Below, piece by piece: positions 47,581-60,100 of a DNA stretch of 64,000 bases. Numbering within the stretch: position 1 is the stretch's first letter; every line of letters begins with the position of its first letter. The DNA is taken from the NCBI GenBank assembly GCA_963854835.1, contig OY978526.1, positions 89,683,846-89,747,845 of the forward strand. Direction: 5' to 3'. A program made the position numbers and the translations under genes. The notes below the pieces were generated by a model. That model did not search any database. It saw only the letters and a program-made list of their open reading frames with translations, and was not told where the DNA came from. This DNA comes from Megamerina dolium (taxonomy: Eukaryota > Arthropoda > Insecta > Diptera > Megamerinidae).

Positions 47581-49889
47581 TGAAAATACATAGCAGCTGT
47601 CAAAAATATAACAGAAACATAGAATATTAAGAATTTGCTATTTTACGTTACAAGAAAACATATATTCACAAAATCAGGCTGTTATAATCTCATTCTAATT
47701 GCAAAGATTAAATTTATTCGCATAATTAAGGTAAGTAAAGGTAAAAAAAAACGTCATGGCAAACAGTCACAGAACTCACACCGAAATATAAAAGAAACAT
47801 GATATTTGCAGTCATTTAAATACAATTTTATTAAACTAATGAATATTGTTGAAAATTCGATTGAAACCCAAGTTGGCTATTTAAATATTTTCACTAATAT
47901 ACAATACGTATACAACTATGGGAAAATACTTAGAAATTCTATTTGCATAAAATAAATATTTATTTTAGACAATTTTTTATATATTTTTTTATTTTTTGTT
48001 ATTTTGTTCTTTTAAATAAATGTTGAAAAGTTCTTCATTGGCACTTGCATTCATAGACACACACACACACAGAGAGAGGTTCGAATACATAAACTCATAG
48101 AATATATCTATACTCATATATTATATAAAAGTGAAATTTTCATTGGTGATGGTTTTATACAATTTTCTTCTTCACACAATGTGGATACGTAGATATGTAT
48201 GTAGATATATATGTAGGTACATACTCATAAGTATAGTACGTATAAGTACATGTACTAGTAGTGTAATTTCAAGTGTGATCAAAAATTCAATTTCCCACGC
48301 ATTTGTTGGCAAAATTGAAAAACTACTACTACTACTACTACATATTACTCGTACTGCAGCTGAGAACATTTCATTGAGGAAGCTGACGATGAGAGCAAAC
48401 GGATGAATGTAATTTCAACAAGCGTTTGATTTTTCCTTTTTATTTTATGTAGAACGTTTTTTTTTTTTGTCAGTTTTCTTTATTTTTTTTTTTTAGTTTA
48501 CTTTTTTACGTATAATTTTTGTGTGGCTTTTGTCTTGCATATCCTTTCCGCAATGCGCTTTTTTGCTAGTTATTTAACTGCTGCTTCTTATTCTTGGGTT
48601 TTTCATTCGTATATGAAATTTACACGAACAAATAAATGAATGCAAAATGCAAAATGCAAAATGCAAATCTACAAATGCGTACAAATTTGATTTTGATTTC
48701 TTTCCAACATTTTTTTGCTTTTTTTTTTTTTGTTTTTTTTTTATGAATTCATTTAATTTCTTTTCACGCATTCCATTTCTCCTCATTCGAACCGAAATTC
48801 CAATTTAAAATTTGTGCATTTTTGATTACAAATTTATGTTTGTTGATTCTATATTCTACATATTTTAATAAAATTGTCTAAACACATTGATATACTATGG
48901 TACTAACAACTGCAACAGCAGCATACGAAACAGCAAAACCATGTAACATATATAGATATTTATGTAGATATGGAAATATGGAGCTATGTATGTACATGAT
49001 GATGAAGAGCACGCAACACAGATCATAGAGTTGTATTTTATTTCCGTTTCCGTTTACATTTCCGCAAATTTCACGAACGATGTACGAACTATTAGTATTG
49101 ACGGTGGCAACAAAAAAACAAAAAAGACAACTAACTTGAGTGAAAAATAAATTTTGTCATTCATACATAATAGCTTAGCATTTTGCTTTTCCTATCTCTT
49201 TCAGAATATAGCTAGAATATAGACATGACGTCTTAAGACTATGATTTGAGATCCAAAGATTCACGATTGTAGTGGCTAAAAATTAACCTAATTTATTACA
49301 GAGATGATCATTGGATTTGAGAGAGACATGTACGATCATGTGGGCATCAAGACTGCTGGAAGCAAGTAGCCAACGTTGTTATATGACAGAGATGCCAATC
49401 CCGGGTCCCCAGACCAAATGATTTTTCCAATTAAATTCTTATCACAAATATCACAAAGTCAAGGCTAAACTACGTCCGACAATGAAATAATTGCAACTTT
49501 AGGTTAAACCAAATAGAATTCCTTACTCCATTTATTAAATGTTAGCAATCTTTGCTCTTCCATACGCGCCCAAGTTCATGTCAATCGAATGAGAGCTTCT
49601 CAAGTTAGGTGCCTTTTAATGATAATAGTTTTGATTTAATGAAATTTTTTGATTTAATGAAATTTTTGATTTAAAAACAGTTTTGTCTCTTCGAGCACTC
49701 TCATTATTTATCACCGTGACACAGTTTTCGGTTACCAAAAATGAAACCTACTATGAAAGGGGCTTTGTTCAATCTGCGCAGGAGTGATCATTATCCCAAA
49801 ACTCGACATGACAAATCACTCTGTTAGATTTGGTGGAATCTATTTGTGATTTCTATTTATTTTTAATTTAAAATTGTGATTTCTTAATT
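47581..49889. other. Gene-free AT-rich DNA
   Basis: CA tract at 48058-48070, CTA run at 48325-48341, TGCAAAA repeats at 48641-48667 and several poly-T runs. No gene. Confidence 0.5.
48641..48667. repeat. TGCAAAA tandem repeat, about four units
   Basis: Direct reading; it also extends to TGCAAATC at the right edge. Confidence 0.85.
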
Positions 49890-50560
49890 GTCAAACTGTT
49901 ATGTCAATGTCAATGACAATTACACTTTCGAGGTGGTGAAGGACTTCGTCTATCTTAGAACCAGCATCAAAAACTGTAATGACGTCAGTCTGGAGATCAT
50001 GCGTAGGATAACTCTTGTTAAGAGTTGTTACTTTGGGCTGAGTAAGCAATTGTGTAGTCGAGCCCTCTCTCGAAGGTGGAAAATTACACACTACAAGTCC
50101 CTCATTATTACTGTCCTAACATATGGCGCTGAAGCCTCGACAATTTCCACCATGGATGAGAGGATGCTTGGAGTTTTTGAGAGAAAAGTTCCACGCAGGA
50201 TCTTCGGAGCTATTTGCATTGATGGCGAGTACCGAATAAGGTACAACGATGAGCTCTATGAGCTGTACGCTGACATTGGCATAGTCAAGCGAATCAAAAT
50301 CCAGTGGCTGCGCTGGCTGGGTCATGATGTCGAGCGAATGGAAGAAAACGCTCCAGCGAAGAGGATATTTAATTAGGCACCCGCTGGAGGACGCAGAAGA
50401 AGAAGAAGACCAAACCTCCGTTGGAACGACCAAGTGTTAAGTAAGCAGACGGCGCTTGGAATATCCAATTGGCGTCAGCAAGCGAAGAACAGAGAAGACT
50501 GGCGCCGCATTATATGTTCGGCCTAAATCGATTATCGCCACATAAAAAGAAGAAGAATGT
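49890..50560 (+). mobile_element. 5'-truncated non-LTR retrotransposon (RT C-terminal part)
   Basis: Same family as 6682-7281 and slightly longer at the 5' side: FEVVKDFVYLRTSIKNCNDV, LEIMRRITLVKSCYFGLSKQ, LTYGAEASTIS, FERKVPRRIF, YNDELYELYADIGIVKRIKI, a stop near 50376, then SNWRQQAKNREDWRRIICSA-stop. The short tail ends CACATAAAAAGAAGAAG. One in-frame stop and a residue insertion (GHDVERM) separate it from the 6.7 kb copy. Confidence 0.88.
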
Positions 50561-50602
50561 AATATGTAGTAGGTACAGAAAGTATTTAGAAATTCTTTTG
50601 TA

Positions 50603-51419
50603 TTGGGTGTGTGAATTAGTAACCGGCCTTTTATGTTATATGGCGCCAAGCGCATAAGCGCGATATCGTACATCATTGTCCCAAATGTCATTTTAAATGT
50701 CAAAATCAGTCAAAAGTTTTCAATTTCGTTTGTGCGCATCATCTTTTTTTTTCACGATAGAACATTTTGAGAATTTGCGAAAAAAAAAACAGCATTTGCG
50801 GAAAGTTTTGTTAAGTCACTTTTTTGCAAAATAAATTGCGTCTGAAAGTCATCGTTTGCTTGTGGAATTATATGGCGACAATTCCGTATCCAATTCACCG
50901 TGTAAGCGGTGGTTTGTGTGCTTCAAAAAAGGTGATTTTGATATCAAAGACAAAGAACGCTCTGGACAGCCGAAAAAGTTTGAAGACAAGGATTTAGAGG
51001 AGACATTACTCTACAACAATTGAAGCGGTTGCAGAGACGCAATGATCGAGAAACGGCCGAAATATGCGACCAGACACAAGTTGGTAATTTTTCACTATGA
51101 CAACGCAAGGCCACACATTGCTATTCTGGTCAAAAACTATTTTGCTAATAGCGAATGGGAACTTTTACCCCACCCGACTTATAACCCAGCCCTAGCCCCT
51201 TCAGATTACCACTTGTTCCACAAAAATTAGCTCGATTCGTTTTTTGACCTCCAAGGCTGTGGAGTTCTTTTGGAATGGAATTCATAAATTGCCAGAAAGA
51301 CGGGGAAATGTCATAGGTTTTGATGGACAATACTTTAAATGACATGCATTTTACTGGATTTTTCAAAATAAATAATTTTTGGGCACTAAAAAATGCCGGT
51401 TATTAATTCACACACCCAA
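50603..51419 (+). mobile_element. Internally deleted mariner with exact ends
   Basis: TTGGGTGTGTGAATTAGTAA at 50603 is mirrored by TTATTAATTCACACACCCAA ending at 51419, with TA on both sides (50601-50602, 51420-51421). Inside are WFVCFKKGDFDIKDKERSGQ, then a deletion, then HYDNARPHIAILVKNYF and ALAPSDYHLFHKN with 34 residues between the two Asp. The first catalytic region is missing. 817 bp, non-autonomous. Confidence 0.9.
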
Positions 51420-51421
51420 TA

Positions 51422-53394
51422 GTAAAAATGTTTTTTAATTTAAAAAACTTCTAAAAAAAATTCGATTTTAAAATCTCAGAAATGCTAATGTCATATTCCT
51501 TTGACGTTGAGAGGAGTTCAGCCAAGATTCTTTTTAATTGTACAACATTGATATATTTGATTGCTAAATATGAGCTTAATAGCACAAAATTTCCACTAAC
51601 TAAACTATTACAAATTTACACTTTTCAAAACGTCACTACAATCATCTATTCATCTATCATCTATTTTCCTATAAATTTCTAAAAGTTAGTCAATAGTTTG
51701 ATAATTTCCCTAAATAAGTATTTTCACTTGAAATTATAAATAGCAAATAGTTTGGGGAAGAATAAATTATATGTATGTAGTAACACATATTTGAGTATGG
51801 CGCATCAATCTCATCAGATCTCATCAATGGCAGACATGACAAACGCATAGAACGCGTATAAACGATATATACCCATGTACTACGATATATGACATATAAT
51901 AGTTCAAACTTTACTCATTAAAATTCTCCAAAAATTATTATCAATAATATTTTTTTGACATATTTATGGGATGTAGTACACATTGAACTACATAGTATGT
52001 GTGTATTTGCTGCTCTAGGTGGAATATATGCTCTAGTACTTAAGTAGCTACTACTTATACGAGCATTTGGAAGACAAGCATTTGCAAGCAAACACATTGG
52101 CACACAAATGCCAAATTATTATTATATGGATGCATGTGAAGTCAGAACGCGAATACATAACTACCGTGCATATTATAGATATGCATAGGTGTGCCTTAAT
52201 GCATTGTTTATGTTGCATACCGTACGTGTATATGCTGTTGGATGCTGAGATGATAGTATCAAAAGAAGCGAGGAATTTTCGACTTAAATTTAGTATCCTA
52301 GTATATCATACTACGTATATGTACAATATATACATACTCGTAAGTACATAGATATGAGATTGAGATATGTATGAATATGATAAAAGTTTTTCGTAGTACG
52401 ACAACGTACATACGGAATACGTATACAGCAGGTATTCTTTAGCGCACTTAGTTCTTCTCCTGTCATCATGGCACTGGTACTGTTATTTCTTGTTGAAAGA
52501 TTGTCGTTCGCTTTTTGAATTTTGTCGTTAGATTTACGACTCTATATGAACGTACGAACATACGAGTTATACATTTGCCTCATCCTGTTTCAAACCACCT
52601 ACACTCAACACAGGCAATAATATAACAATACATATATTTTATCTTCATTTTCATACTTCAAATTTCCTGTGTAAAAGAATTTATGATCAAATAATGCTAA
52701 TGACTTTAAAATATCTACAATACACTGTCGTTGGTGGCAACAGCAACGCACGATTACCATTACGATTGAATGGTGGAGGGAATGGCATGTTGGCAACTTT
52801 AATGATTTTATGCAGCAAGCAATTTAGTTAAAAATACATATATTTATATGTATATACATGCATAAATATATTTGAAATGTCTGATAGAACGACGATGGCT
52901 ATGTTGTTGTTCATCGTCTCCCTTAACTCGATTGGTTAATTTAATGTGATTTTAATGATTTTATTATTGCGACCGTTTTGCTAAGTAATTAAAAACAACA
53001 AAGTCATCACAATTACAATATATTTATGTATAAATACACAATATAAAATATATATTCGCATATTTTTTTTGGGTATGTACAGGGAGAGAAATTCCTAATG
53101 TATATGCTTGGATTCAAATTGATGGAAATGCGATTAAGCATGGATAATAAAATATTTGCGCGTCATCAACTTTACTACTCTTACAATATTTAAGATTTTG
53201 AGAAATTATACAACTAAAAAATATTCCACACAATAGTGAAATTGTCTTAGGATTTATTTAGTTTCCACAAATATTAGAACAACAACAAAAAGGCCTTCGT
53301 ATTCACTTCGAATTTATTCAAATGACGCTTTGAATTCTTTAGAATGAGTGTTGTATTGAATTTTACGCATCCACTACAATCTGCTCACGGCAGC
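51422..53394. other. Gene-free AT-rich DNA
   Basis: Rich in TATG/CATA words. No gene or transposon recognised. Confidence 0.5.
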
Positions 53395-53900
53395 ATTGGA
53401 GGGAAAACGCTAGCGCTAAATCGAAAGCATTACGCAGCCGGTACGCTTACAGACAAATTCTGTTTACTGACGAGAATATCTTCACCGTAGAGTGTATGCG
53501 CGGTCATCCAGAGAAGCTTCCCAACTCATCCCGAGGATCCAAAGAGGCCACCATCCCGCATCTGTAATGGTATGATGGGGAGTGAACTACGATGGCGTTA
53601 CCAAGCTCCATTTTTGTGAGAAAGGAGTCAAAAAACATCGGCCACAGTATATCAATCGACCGTCTGGGAACCCATTGTGGAACCTCTCAACCAAACAATA
53701 TTCGCCAACAAATCATGGACTTTCCAGCAAGATTCTGCTCCAGCTCACAAGACAAAAACGACTCAACTGTGGCTAGTAGTCCAAAATTGTTGAATTTTGT
53801 TGTTCGATCCGTCGAACATAACGTGGTGAATTTTGTGCAACATCTTGATCCTTAATTCAACTTGTGCAGGGACTAAAGCTTCAATGCAATAAATATCGTA
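53395..53900 (+). mobile_element. maT-like transposon fragment
   Basis: It matches the 39.1 kb family at nucleotide level (TTACGCAGCCGGTACGCT, GTTTACTGACGAGAA, TCATCCCGAGGATCCAAAGA). It also includes the section that copy lost: WTFQQDSAPAHKTKT-like sequence across frames, around 53730-53765. No intact frame and no terminal repeats. Confidence 0.75.
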
Positions 53901-54002
53901 GTACGTTCGCTGATTGTGTCAGATCACCGTTAGTAACGAGTGTAATATTTTTATTAAACAATAATCAAAATTGAAGCATATGAATGCAGTACAATCTTCA
54001 GC

Positions 54003-54167
54003 AGTAGATTTGGTTAGGTCAGATTATTGTGGCTGCCCTCTCACTCTCTCTCTCTCTCTCTCTCTCTCTGAGAGGACACACCTAGGCCAGAAAGGCCCAT
54101 TGTAATACCACCGAGCTTCTCTTCCAATACTGTTGTACGTGTTAAATTTGGACAGCATTAGAGTCTC
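54003..54167 (-). mobile_element. SINE fragment with LINE-like tail
   Basis: On the minus strand it runs from the SINE body (CTAATGCTGTCCAAATTTAA, AACAGTATTGGAAGAGAAGC) into CTCGGTGGTATTACAATGGG and CCTTTCTGGCCTAGG. A GA/CT microsatellite (plus 54043-54069) follows, then GGCAGCCACAATAATCTGAC and a decayed CTAACC. Same tail type as 15309-15413, in opposite orientation. Confidence 0.7.
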
Positions 54168-56560
54168 CTTTGCATACAACAAATCTCACGGTTTGGTATG
54201 GATTTTGAACAGGCAAAAAATTAAGCAATACCAATTCTGAAACGAAAGTGGTCAGACTATTCTCGACGACTGCTATCGCGGAAGAATAACTGAGCTTTGT
54301 ATCTCTAATTGCACTATATAGACTTGCGAAAAAATAAAGTCACCGCCACATGACAACTGATTAATTGAGGAACAACATAATTGAAGCCCTTACAATGGTG
54401 TGATCTAGCACTAAAGTGCCATACAAAATGGGATCTCTCGAATTCTTTAATTGAAGTACATTTAAATGATGTTATAAGACAAACAAAAACAGGGATGATA
54501 TTGAACATATTTTAATCCACTATATCTCACGCATAGTTGATTTTTTCTATTTCAAAAAAAAAAAAACGAACACGCTGACTAGAAAACAATTTGCATTTAG
54601 TATATAACTCCTATCCATTTTTTGAGTTAAGTTAATCATTTGTATGTCATTTCATTAGTTACCCTTTTGTTTTGTTCTTTTTTGTTTTGAAAAATTATTC
54701 ACAAGACAACTTCATCTTTGACTTGTATTCCACTTACATACATGCAGTTCTTAGCCTGGACTTTAATGTTCGCATTGGCAATTTACTCTCTATTAGTTAG
54801 AAAAGGATGTTAGCAATTTGTTACACAATAGTTGTTGTTTGTAATTTCTTGCTACCTTACAATAGACAGCAGCGTACTAGAGCAGAGTACATACAACTTT
54901 GTGAAGAAGAAAGTCAAAGGTTCTTCTTTTGAAATTTTCTGACAATATTTTCGCTGACAATTGGTTGTATCGTCTATTGTTTGCTGTCAGTGACAACATC
55001 AGTCAGCTAGTTTGTTGCATCACCATCACAGGCACGCCTTCTTACACACTTTCAGATTGATTAAGTTTTTTTTTTTTTTCGTTTTTTTGCTTTGACCCTT
55101 CTTGTTTCTACTTTTCTTCTTTTTGCATGCTTACTTTGTCCTCGGTACATCCTGCATTCTTTCCCTTTTCCCCCTGGTTCAATGCGTCTGCATCTCCCCA
55201 TATAAAATCACTTTTAAAACCACTTTTCTAGTTGTTCTGTTATTATTTGTTAGACTTCCAGTTTTTCAGTTTCCTTTTTGTTCTGACACAGAAAACTTGT
55301 AGTTTTACAGTCATCAGTCTTTCATTTAAACTACGAGTTGACAAACTAACGAAAACTAAAAAATAAATATTAAAAGCATCAACTGAGCGTAAATTAATCT
55401 AAATAAAAGTGAGTGCATTACGATGGCTCATCAAAAATTATTGTAATTTTTACTAGCGAAACACATAAAGTTTAATTTACTTTATAACGTCCAACAAAAT
55501 ATTTCGTCTCAATAGAAAATAATTCGTGAACTAAATCGTTAAAAAAAAAAAAAACTATGAAAAATCTCATTTTTTGGAGTCCTTCTGCAAATTATGTAAA
55601 AATATTGTATACAGAAAAAAAACACTATTTAATAAAAATTTGTTCATAAAAAACTCGATTTTTATAGCCGAAATCATAGAAACATCAACAATATTTGTTT
55701 TTATTTTTTTTATTTTTTTGTATAAATGATATGACACCTTAACGTACATACAGTATATCTCTCTTTATATCTTCTTGCATATTCTCATTCTCATTCGAAG
55801 CCAAAACTTATTTTGAAATGTGAATAGACAGACATCAAAGCACAAGAAGACATCAAATGTGAATAAAGTTAATTTCTTAAATTAACCCCCAAAATATAGA
55901 CAACAATCAAACGAAATGATATACTTAATGATAGCAACTAAAAGTTTTCAGTTTTTTCCTCTGTATTAGGTATGTGACAAATGCAAAATCTCTCATATGC
56001 GTAAAGGCATAAAGATTTATATGGGAAAAAGTCGAAACCAAATCTATTACATTTGCTATTTGAGTTTCGAGTTATACATAAATGTTTTTCGCCACCAAAG
56101 AGCTTAGAAACTTTTGAAAGTTTTCTAGTTTACCATATTATCCGAATCAGTTACTACTGCATCAAATATTTCACTAGGGAGCTCTTACATATGTGAAATT
56201 TTCACAATACAATATATCTCAATTTATCGTGTATACCCAAATGATATTGTTTGGGAATAATTCCCTAATTAATTGCTATCAGAAGTTATTTACCTAATCG
56301 ACTAAATAGTATTTTATCGTATATAATTAATTATGGTATATAAAGAACTGATACTTTTTGTGGCATCAAATTGGCTACTTCGCATTAAACGATTAGCCTA
56401 TGGGAAAAATTGAAATGGCAGTGCCAAATTGTGCTGGACTCAAGAAAATAGTAGAAGGTGATATTTAAAAAATCGGTAAACTAAGAAAAGAACCTAAACA
56501 GAGAACCACTGCATATTCATTTGATCTCATACAATCAATCAATCAAAAGAGAGTGTGACT
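54168..56560. other. Gene-free AT-rich DNA with a promoter-like spot
   Basis: No ORF of interest. The part from 54900 to 55420 is less repetitive and contains the Inr/donor pair listed separately. Confidence 0.45.
55314..55410 (+). promoter_or_regulatory. Possible transcription start and non-coding first exon
   Basis: TCAGTC at 55314-55319 fits the fly initiator. About 93 nt later AAAA|GTGAGT at 55408/55409 is a near-perfect splice donor. No TATA box or clear DPE is present, and no coding exon follows in the window. Confidence 0.2.
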
Positions 56561-56599
56561 ACGCGAAACCAGACTAAGGTCTGTTAGAGGATATGAGCT

Positions 56600-57245
56600 C
56601 TATAGCTGATACCTCTGGGGGCCAACCACAAGTCTTACGAGCACTGCGAACAAACGAGATCTTTCGTACCCAAGCCCGTCTACAACACTACAACCTGCTC
56701 TAACTTTTTAATGAAGAATAGAATTGATTGAAGCTGGTGTTGGGAAACTCAGCTAAAAGTGTTTGAGGCGAAGTCTAGCCAAGGCCGAACATTTGCAAAG
56801 TATGTGGATTGATGTTTCATCCTCCTCCAGACAGAGTCTACACTCCGGGTCAAAGGATAGTCCCATTTTGTGGAGGTGGTATTGAAACCAGTTATGTCCT
56901 GAGAGATAGCCGGTTATTAGGCGTAAATTTGTTCTGCTAAGACTAATTCTGTCAAAAGCTGCATCGAACTTGATGAGAGTTTTCGCTTGGCGGAGACCTG
57001 TCGAATTTGTCCATTGTACTAGGTATTTGTCGTGGTAACGTTTTTCTATCATAGCTTTGGCCGATGGCCAGCTTATCCCGCAGAAAGGTTCTGATCCCGA
57101 CAGTGGAGAAGAAGAACCAGATCTCGCTAGTTCGTCCGCAACTTCATTGCCCTCAATTCCGTTGTGCCCCGACACTCGACATCATGTGACCTTGTTTCGC
57201 ATAGAGAGTTTTTGTAGGATAAGGAAGCATTCTCATACAATGACA
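56600..57245 (-). mobile_element. RNase H-type LINE, 3' end
   Basis: A minus-strand open frame from about 57175 to 56753 reads MSGHNGIEGNEVADELARSG (end of RNase H), GSEPFCGIS, LITGYLSGHNWFQYHLHKMG and an intact Cys-2-Cys-8-His-2-Cys knuckle (ECRLCLEEDETSIHILCKC). Upstream fragments ECFLILQKLSMRNKV lie in the same frame past a stop. It is 5'-truncated; the 3' UTR probably runs to about 56600. Confidence 0.85.
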
Positions 57246-57599
57246 AACTAATATTAGCACGAGTGAAAAAAATCAACCACACGAGAAGCTACTAGGAAAT
57301 TACTTCAAAGGCAAACTTGTTTGGCACTCAGGGGGGCAATGCGTAACAGCCCTATCACTGGTATCGAAGCGATAATAGGATTACCTCTCTTGTATATTTG
57401 CATAAAAAAATATGCTGCTAGAAGTGCATTGAAGATACAAATCTTGCCTAGACAGGAACTCTTTGACTTTAGTCATATGAGTATTTCAAAAGAACATATC
57501 TGATCAAAAGATTATCTGTTCATGGCCACAAAACGACAATTTGATCGAAAATTTAAGATTTAGATCTCAGATGTTGATGCGTGGGACTTTGAAGGACAT

Positions 57600-58460
57600 T
57601 GGGTCGATCCAAGAAGTCTGAAATGGTTCAAAATGTAAAACAGACTCTGGAGTCGATGCGGGAATCTACTGACCCAACACCAAAATGAGAGATGGGAGAT
57701 GACCTAGCGTCTTTCAGGCTGAAATTTAAGCAATTGAAATTTGCGCAAAGATATATCTGAAAAGAGGCATGCAGGGCGCACATATTGCTATCACACTCAG
57801 ATTGTCAAGATGCATTGCAAGCATTGGATTCATATTCTATGGAATCGAAACTAGTGTGGAAGAATGCTTCAACAACCTTCAACATTTTACTTGCCTGGGT
57901 TCCTGGGTCATTCAGGGATCAAAGGTAACGAAATTGCTGATGAATTAGCCAGGGCTGGTTCAGCAGCAAACCTCATAGGCCCAGAGCCATACTGTGGTAT
58001 CAACTGAGCGGAGGCTAAATCAAAAATAAATACAACAACTTCGCCAAGCCAAACGAAACTGCGCAATATGTGCAAAGTAGATATTAGGAAAATAGTTGGT
58101 TTTCTCTCAGGTCACAACTACTTAAAGTACCATCTAACCGAATTACACATACTCGACGACATGGAGTCTATCTCGAAGAGGATGAGACCACAGAACACTT
58201 ATTGTGTAACTGTATTGGCAAAAACAAGGGTTGAGCATATTTCATCGTGATCATTTGGATCCGGCAGAAAAAAAAAATACCTCTACTAGGGACATACTAA
58301 ACTTCATTCGGATCCGGCAGAATCCGGCAGGATCCGGCAGAAATAAAAAATACCTCTACTAGGGACATACTAAACTTCATTCGCAAGGTGAAAAAGATAC
58401 TGGAGGGACATGGGTCAGTTGGGTGTCAGTTACTTCCTTTCTTTAGACTAGGAAAATCTA
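57600..58460 (+). mobile_element. Heavily decayed RNase H-type LINE
   Basis: In three shifting frames: SVFQAEI-stop-AIEICAKI, VPGSFRDQR-like and GNEIADELARAGSAANLIGP, then IVGFLSGHNYLKYHLTELHI and EDETTEHLLCNC-like sequence. The order matches the copy at 56.6 kb, which lies tail-out on the other strand about 400 bp away. Tandem duplications disturb the 3' part. Confidence 0.7.
58255..58385. repeat. Nested tandem duplication
   Basis: TACCTCTACTAGGGACATAC-ACTTCATTC occurs twice about 73 bp apart. Between the copies ATCCGGCAG(A/G) is itself repeated three times in a row. It lies inside the decayed LINE. Confidence 0.85.
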
Positions 58461-59240
58461 GGTAGATAAGGACCTGATGGCATAAATTGACATGAATCAA
58501 ACTTATAATGGATATAAACAACAAACAATTACTAATTATGTTTGGATAATATAAAAATATATTTCCGCTGCTCATATTGTAAATATATAAGTAAATTTCA
58601 TAAATGTATACTACATAATTTTGTATATCATCATATGCAAAACTATTTATTTTCTAATTATATCCACAGATTTATATACCAACTTGTACAATTATACTTT
58701 AGTGACACCCACAACTTGGTATAACAAGCTAACTACAAATCTCATATAATGGAATATACTGAACAATTTATTTAACCACCATGTTGTCACGCCAACATAC
58801 TCGTACTAATGCAAATAGAATAAAATGTTATATTATGTCAATTTAGTTGAAAATTATTTGTTAATTAAAAACTTTTTTCCGCCACCCTCATTATGAAATG
58901 ATGCTATTATCTCTAATAAACTCTATGAAAACATCAAACACATATACATGCATACGCATACATGTGTGAGTGTATATTTTATAAAAGCATATAAGTACAT
59001 ATATGTATACTTGTACATAATATGTACATAATTATGTGCTATATTAGTTTATGAATATCTAAGAGAGTTGCCATTTAGTTTTGTGTCGAAAATTATATTG
59101 TAAAATATTTTAACCTTTTTAAAATAATTCATATATGAAAAGTGAAATTAAAAAAGGATTTAGAGAAATCTTTAATGAAATTTAAATTCAATCCGAAAAA
59201 AGAGAGATTTAATAATTACTTTAAAGCTTCGTCAAATATC
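58461..59240. other. Gene-free AT-rich DNA
   Basis: Nothing recognised beyond CATA-type runs near 58940-59030. Confidence 0.5.
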
Positions 59241-60100
59241 AGGTGTAGTAAAAAGAAATCCATTTTCCAATATATGGCTTTAGTAATCTGTATCTCGCGT
59301 TGTATAAGTGCGATCGGGTTACGCTAGATGGCGTTAGAAAAATAGGATTTCGTACTAAATAAACTTTTCTGGCAGTTTTGTGATTGCTTGACTCAGTGTT
59401 GTTGGAGCACGCGTCAAAAATGGACATCAGTAAAGAGAAAATACGCCATATTTTACAGTTTTTCTTCTACAAAGGCGAAAACGCAAGCCAGACGGCTGAA
59501 AATGTGAATAGTGTTTATGGTCCTGATATTTTAACAGCCAATCACGTGCAATTTTGATTTCGTCGATTCCGTTCCGGTAATTTTAATGTCAAGGATGCAC
59601 CACGCCTTGTAAGGCCCCAATTGTCGAAAATATCGATAAAATAATGGAAATCGTCGAGTCTGACCGACATGTAAGCACCGTTTCTATTGCCCAGGAGCTA
59701 AGCATTGCACAAAAAACCGTTTGGAACCATTTAAATAAGGCTGGATACAGACACATCTATAGTGACTCGCCAGAAGCTCCGTGAGCTTGGTTGGGAGGTT
59801 CTTATGCATTCACCTTATAGTCTGGAGCTGGCACTAAGTGATTGCTACCTGTTCCTATGGCAAATGATTTTGCTGGTGAAAAATTCGCCTCAAGAGAAGC
59901 TTCTGAAAATCCACTATCCCAGTTTTTTGCCAATAGGAACGAGGCTTTCTATAAGAGTGGCATCATGAAATTCCCCTTTAAAATGGCAACAAGTTATCGA
60001 TCAAAACGGTGCATATTTGACATAAATCGGATCATTCTAACTATGCTAAATAAAACTTTAAATTTAATGCAAAAATAATGGATTACTTTTTACTAGACTT
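59241..60100 (+). mobile_element. Internally deleted mellifera-type mariner
   Basis: Ends AGGTGTAGTAAAAAG (59241) and TTTTTACTAGACTT (ending 60100). The N-terminal part from 59419 is MDISKEKIRHILQFFF with later stops, then the helix-turn-helix. At about 59750 GCTGGATACA jumps to GACACATCTATAGTGAC, removing the region that carries the first two catalytic Asp. The end has YSLELALSDCYLF. Non-autonomous. Confidence 0.88.
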
